The notes under the pieces were generated by a model that saw only the letters and a list, made by a program, of their open reading frames with translations, ran no database searches and was not told the origin of the DNA. The position numbers and the translations under genes are program-made. A DNA stretch of 6,633 nucleotides from an uncultured Clostridia bacterium (lineage in GTDB: Bacteria > Bacillota > Clostridia > Lachnospirales > CAG-274), in assembly GCA_946630405.1 (NCBI GenBank), contig CAMOYW010000054.1:1-6633 (forward strand), in the 5' to 3' direction. Below are positions 6,497-6,633 of the stretch, in pieces (position 1 is the first letter of the stretch; every line of letters starts with the position of its first letter).

Positions 6497-6633
6497 TTGC
6501 TCTCCTTTAAGGCAATCTCTATTCCTTCACCTTCGGAAACATAACCGATCTTACTTGCTTTTTCACCCATTGCAGTTAAGACTTCAATGGCTTTATCACT
6601 TTCTTCTTTGCTTACTGCTATGACCATACCGAT
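6493..6633 (-). CDS. purM: Phosphoribosylformylglycinamidine cyclo-ligase (AIR synthetase), C-terminal end, partial
   Basis: Only the last 46 codons and the TGA stop are in the window; the start lies beyond the right edge. The translation begins IGMVIAVSKEESDKAIEVL and continues to a short acidic end (GEGIEIALKESK). The GIGMV strand followed by a helix with spaced acidic and alanine residues, then a GE-x-A-x-x-IG turn, is the usual C-terminal end of PurM. That assignment is supported by purN and purD following directly. PurM is a cytosolic enzyme that uses ATP to close formylglycinamidine ribonucleotide to aminoimidazole ribonucleotide, step 5 of purine synthesis. Its stop overlaps the purN start as ATGA, so the two are probably translationally coupled. 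With so little sequence the call rests on C-terminal resemblance plus context. Confidence 0.85.
   Translation of the reverse strand: MGMVIAVSKEESDKAIEVLTAMGEKASKIGYVSEGEGIEIALKESK
6502..6507 (-). promoter_or_regulatory. Shine-Dalgarno (AAGGAG) for purN inside the end of purM
   Basis: AAGGAG lies five bases before the purN ATG, within the last purM codons. Together with the ATGA overlap it indicates coupled translation of purM and purN. Confidence 0.8.

Overview
The window looks like a chromosomal stretch from a low-to-moderate GC Firmicute, most likely a member of the Clostridia (Lachnospiraceae-like). The block cysE-cysS-mrnC-rlmB-rae1-sigH is the conserved order known from Bacillus subtilis. 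The proteins also carry Gram-positive family features: a short SAT-type CysE with EIHPGA, a GMDDPLVGGIVD PurD, and a SigH-type sigma factor. The genus cannot be fixed from the sequence alone.

Every gene lies on the minus strand, so transcription runs from high to low coordinates. In that order they are: the 3' end of purM (cut by the right edge), purN, purD, cysE, cysS, mrnC, rlmB, rae1 (yacP) and sigH (cut by the left edge, C-terminus missing). The window is almost entirely coding. The only gaps are 21 bases (purD-cysE) and 15 bases (cysE-cysS). All other junctions overlap: 4-base ATGA at purM/purN, purN/purD and cysS/mrnC; 20 bases at mrnC/rlmB; 8 bases at rlmB/rae1; 1 base at rae1/sigH. 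I see no terminator, convincing internal promoter, riboswitch, tRNA, rRNA, insertion sequence, CRISPR or long repeat. No stretch over 300 bases lacks a gene.

The genes fall into three themes. purM, purN and purD give steps 5, 3 and 2 of de novo purine synthesis. cysE and cysS make the cysteine precursor O-acetylserine and charge tRNA-Cys. mrnC, rlmB and rae1 act on 23S rRNA or on the translating ribosome, and sigH sets post-exponential transcription. The packing suggests one long co-transcribed unit, or at least read-through from the purine genes into the cysteine/ribosome/sigma block.

This is mostly ordinary housekeeping sequence and I do not see a previously undescribed system. The points worth a second look are: (1) CysE with an added N-terminal hydrophobic segment and a long low-complexity acidic C-terminal tail; (2) the SigH region 4.2 recognition helix, which departs from the usual KSxDNALxR pattern right at the window edge; (3) the purine genes abutting the cysE block with neither gltX nor purH in the expected places.
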